Assembly (NCBI GenBank): GCA_002683775.1
Contig: NYTT01000024.1
Span: forward strand, 1 to 7,818
DNA length: 7,818 nucleotides
Direction of reading: 5' to 3'
Source: Flavobacteriales bacterium
GTDB taxonomy: Bacteria > Bacteroidota > Bacteroidia > Flavobacteriales > BACL11
This document shows positions 5,937 through 7,818 of the stretch, one piece after another. The notes under the pieces were generated by a model that had not been told where the DNA came from, did no database searches, and saw only the letters and a program-made list of their open reading frames with translations. A program made the position numbers and the translations under genes. Position 1 is the first letter of the stretch, and each line of letters begins with the position of its first letter.

Positions 5937-5966
5937 ATAAAATATACAAAAAAAACTATATCTATT

Positions 5967-6695
5967 ATGAATTGGTACGCAAATTGGTTTAATTCTCATT
6001 ACTACCATATATTATACAACAATAGAGATGAAAAAGAAGCTGAATTTTTTATCGACAATCTTATTAAGAGACTAAACCTTGTAACTCCAAGTAAATTAAT
6101 TGATATTGCATGTGGCAAAGGAAGGCATGCTACTTATTTTAATACAAAAGGTTTTGATGTTACAGGTGTAGATCTATCTCAAAATAGCATTGAGCATGCA
6201 ATTCAACAGTCTATCAAGAAAAAGAATCTGTCCTTCAAAGTACATGATATGCGAGAGCTTTACAAAGCTAACCATTTTGATGTTGCAACAAATCTATTTA
6301 CATCATTTGGCTACTTTGAAGATGAAACTGATGAACAAAAGGCTATAAATTCAATCTCACAAAGTTTAAAAGCAAATGGCCTCTTAATTATAGATTTTAT
6401 GAATGTCAATAAAGTCGTAGATAATTTAGTTGTGAAAGAACAAAAGATAATTCAGAGCATTACTTTTAATATCAAAAGAAAAGTTGAAGATCATTACATT
6501 ATTAAAGACATTGAAATCTTAGATAGCAACAAGAAATACGAATTTCAAGAAAAGGTTAAAGCATTAAATTTAGATTGTTTTACAACATTTGTTAATGAGG
6601 CAGGGCTGAAAATTATTGATATCTTTGGCAATTATTCATTAGATAGATTTGACACTAAAAAATCAAATAGACTAATCCTTATTTGCAAAAAATGA
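5967..6695 (+). CDS. Class I SAM-dependent methyltransferase
   Basis: The protein has 242 residues. The Rossmann-fold motif I is LIDIACGKGRHA (44-55). It is followed by FDVTGVDLS (63-71), where D69 is the acidic residue expected to bind the SAM ribose. The motif II/III-like segment is HFDVATNLFTSFGYF (103-117), and the strand GLLIIDFMN (138-146) comes next. The C-terminal part after about 150 is a beta-rich insert ending in SNRLILICKK. This wording matches the generic Methyltransf_25/11-type small-molecule or unknown-substrate enzymes of Bacteroidota; the sequence does not reveal the substrate, and it is not an rRNA or DNA methylase by motif (no NPPY-type motif seen). The ATG at 5967 follows an A-rich leader. 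The stop overlaps the next ATG (ATGA at 6692-6695), so it is translationally linked to the metal transporter. Confidence 0.85.
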   Translation: MNWYANWFNSHYYHILYNNRDEKEAEFFIDNLIKRLNLVTPSKLIDIACGKGRHATYFNTKGFDVTGVDLSQNSIEHAIQQSIKKKNLSFKVHDMRELYKANHFDVATNLFTSFGYFEDETDEQKAINSISQSLKANGLLIIDFMNVNKVVDNLVVKEQKIIQSITFNIKRKVEDHYIIKDIEILDSNKKYEFQEKVKALNLDCFTTFVNEAGLKIIDIFGNYSLDRFDTKKSNRLILICKK

Positions 6696-7390
6696 ACTAC
6701 GTATCAATAATATTATTATTCACTTCTGTAATAATTGGGGCAGCACTTGTTGAGATAATTAAGGTGAAAAAAAATAATAAAATTCGGCTTCTTCTTACAT
6801 TTAGCGGTGCATATTTATTGTCTGTTAGCGTACTTCATTTACTACCCGTCATATTTACTTACGATTCACATAGATATATTGGCATCTATGTTTTATTTGG
6901 CTTTTTAATTCAAATTATTCTAGATCATTTTTCAAAAGGCATAGAACATGGACATGGTCATTTTAGAAATAGACAAATCATTCCGTTTTCTGTTGTTATA
7001 AGCCTATGCCTACATGCTTTCTTAGAAGGGATTCCACTTGCAGGACAGTTGCACAATCATGCCCATAATGCCCTTCTAACTGGCGTAGTTTTGCATAAAC
7101 TACCTGTTGCAATAGTTTTAATGACACTTTTTGTTCAGTCTAATATTGGTAAAAAAAGATCATATGCTCTTCTATTAATATTTGCAACAATGTCACCTTT
7201 AGGTGTTTTAACAGGTGAATTATTTACAACATTAGTGAATTATCAGAACGAAATTATGGCTATAGTTATTGGGGTCTTTCTTCATATTTCTACAACTATT
7301 TTATTTGAAAGTAGTACAGATCACAAATTTAGTCTTCAAAAAATACTTATAATAATTACAGCTATCTTAATATCTATTTTCAGTGTGTAA
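6692..7390 (+). CDS. ZIP-family divalent metal transporter
   Basis: The protein has 232 residues, counted from the ATG at 6692, which overlaps the methyltransferase stop. An in-frame TTG at 6683 would add three residues and is not preferred. The protein is an inner-membrane permease with about eight hydrophobic segments (roughly 3-22, 33-53, 62-78, 96-118, 127-148, 157-176, 188-206, 216-231). Metal-binding signatures of ZIP proteins are clear: LCLHAFLEGIPLAG in TM4 (H108, E112, G113) and LHKLPVA in TM5 (H135, K136, P138). Cytoplasmic-loop histidines (HGHGH at 86-90) precede them, and a second cluster, HNHAH at 121-125, lies between TM4 and TM5. Family members import Zn2+, Fe2+ or Mn2+ down their gradient; the metal cannot be decided here. 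No Zur or Fur box was recognised upstream. The following gene starts on the very next base after the stop. Confidence 0.93.
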   Translation: MNYVSIILLFTSVIIGAALVEIIKVKKNNKIRLLLTFSGAYLLSVSVLHLLPVIFTYDSHRYIGIYVLFGFLIQIILDHFSKGIEHGHGHFRNRQIIPFSVVISLCLHAFLEGIPLAGQLHNHAHNALLTGVVLHKLPVAIVLMTLFVQSNIGKKRSYALLLIFATMSPLGVLTGELFTTLVNYQNEIMAIVIGVFLHISTTILFESSTDHKFSLQKILIIITAILISIFSV

Positions 7391-7818
7391 ATGAATAATA
7401 AGTACATAATTACAGGAGCGCCAGGTACTGGAAAAACATCAATTATTGATGACTTAATCTCACGTGATTTTAGTTGCGTAAAAGAAAACTCAAGAGAAGT
7501 TATTTCGGAACAATTATTAACTGGAGGTGATATACTTCCTTGGAAAAATCAAATAGCTTTTGAAGAAAAAATATCAAGATTAAGAATTCAACAGTACAAA
7601 AAAAATATGAATGACAATTTAGTTTTCTTTGACAGGAGTCCATTTGACTCATTAGCTTATCTAAATCTGAGTAATTTGAAATTTACTAATAATCTAATAC
7701 GATCTATAAAAAAATGCAAGTTCAATAAATCAGTTTTCTACACTCCAATATGGACAGAAATTTATGTTAATGATAAAGAACGAATTGAAGATATCAATAA
7801 AGCAAAAAAAATAGAAGA
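7391..7818 (+). CDS. P-loop NTPase, AAA_28/NadR-like type, partial at window end
   Basis: The ATG at 7391 directly follows the ZIP stop codon (7388-7390). The window holds 142 complete codons and the frame is open to the end. The Walker A motif is GAPGTGKTS (9-17). It is followed by the family-typical SREVISEQ (34-41), a conserved LPW (49-51), a Walker-B-like VFFDRSPFD (78-86) and WTEIYVNDKERIED near 121-134. This order matches the AAA_28 group of predicted ATPases/kinases of about 180 residues, related to the nucleoside/ribosylnicotinamide kinase domain of NadR. The LID-type end of the fold is at the window edge, so perhaps 30-40 residues are missing. The substrate is unknown. Zero spacing to the transporter argues for co-expression in the methyltransferase-ZIP-NTPase cluster. 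Confidence 0.82.
   Translation, partial: MNNKYIITGAPGTGKTSIIDDLISRDFSCVKENSREVISEQLLTGGDILPWKNQIAFEEKISRLRIQQYKKNMNDNLVFFDRSPFDSLAYLNLSNLKFTNNLIRSIKKCKFNKSVFYTPIWTEIYVNDKERIEDINKAKKIE

Larger units (their letters stand above)
5724..5966. other. Intergenic gap of 243 bp with inverted repeats and no gene
   Basis: The gap is very A/T-rich. It holds the 11-bp inverted repeat at 5728-5791, AT-rich repeats at 5821-5936, and no TAnnTTTG box for the downstream methyltransferase gene. The nearest is TATTTTTC at 5855-5862, one base off the consensus and without a TTG partner. No tRNA- or known riboswitch-like sequence was recognised. Confidence 0.6.

Noticed and set aside
6683..6691. TTG start for the ZIP transporter
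   Set aside because: The ATG at 6692 overlaps the methyltransferase stop as ATGA and begins right at the first membrane segment.

Overview
The window looks like chromosomal DNA from a low-G+C Bacteroidota, most likely a marine or aquatic flavobacterial lineage. Four things point there. The genes have A-rich leaders without convincing Shine-Dalgarno sequences. Several upstream regions carry the Bacteroidota -7 promoter box TAnnTTTG. A secreted M43 (cytophagalysin-type) metalloprotease with a PKD-type module is present. The lipoyl synthase and L,D-transpeptidase sequences are typical of Flavobacteriia. This assignment rests on family knowledge and motif reading, not on a database search.

Left part, minus strand (1-2446): a secreted zinc metalloprotease whose C-terminal part lies beyond base 1, then lipA (lipoyl synthase), and directly upstream of lipA a 37-residue micro-lipoprotein gene that ordinary ORF cut-offs miss. 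The micro-lipoprotein and lipA lie in the same reading frame, separated by one TAG and six further bases. lipA has no usable ATG and probably starts at TTG.

Middle part, plus strand (2531-5723): ung (uracil-DNA glycosylase), an exported YkuD L,D-transpeptidase, a membrane-anchored coiled-coil protein with an RmuC-like PD-(D/E)xK domain, and rlmB (23S rRNA Gm2251 methyltransferase type). ATGA overlaps and a 15-bp gap suggest one transcript combining DNA repair, cell-wall cross-linking, a putative nuclease and rRNA modification. The 84-bp divergent region between the micro-lipoprotein and ung contains a -7-like box for each direction and two inverted repeats.

Right part, plus strand (5967-7818): after a 243-bp gap with inverted repeats but no gene, a second tight cluster encodes a class I SAM-dependent methyltransferase, a ZIP-family metal transporter and a P-loop NTPase of the AAA_28/NadR-like type. 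The last is cut by the window end. The ATGA overlap and zero-base spacing indicate co-expression.

Most of the window is ordinary housekeeping and accessory content. I do not see a phage, IS element, CRISPR array, RNA gene or defence island. The points most worth a second look are the micro-lipoprotein/lipA arrangement, the RmuC-like membrane protein, the divergent promoter region and the structured 5724-5966 gap.
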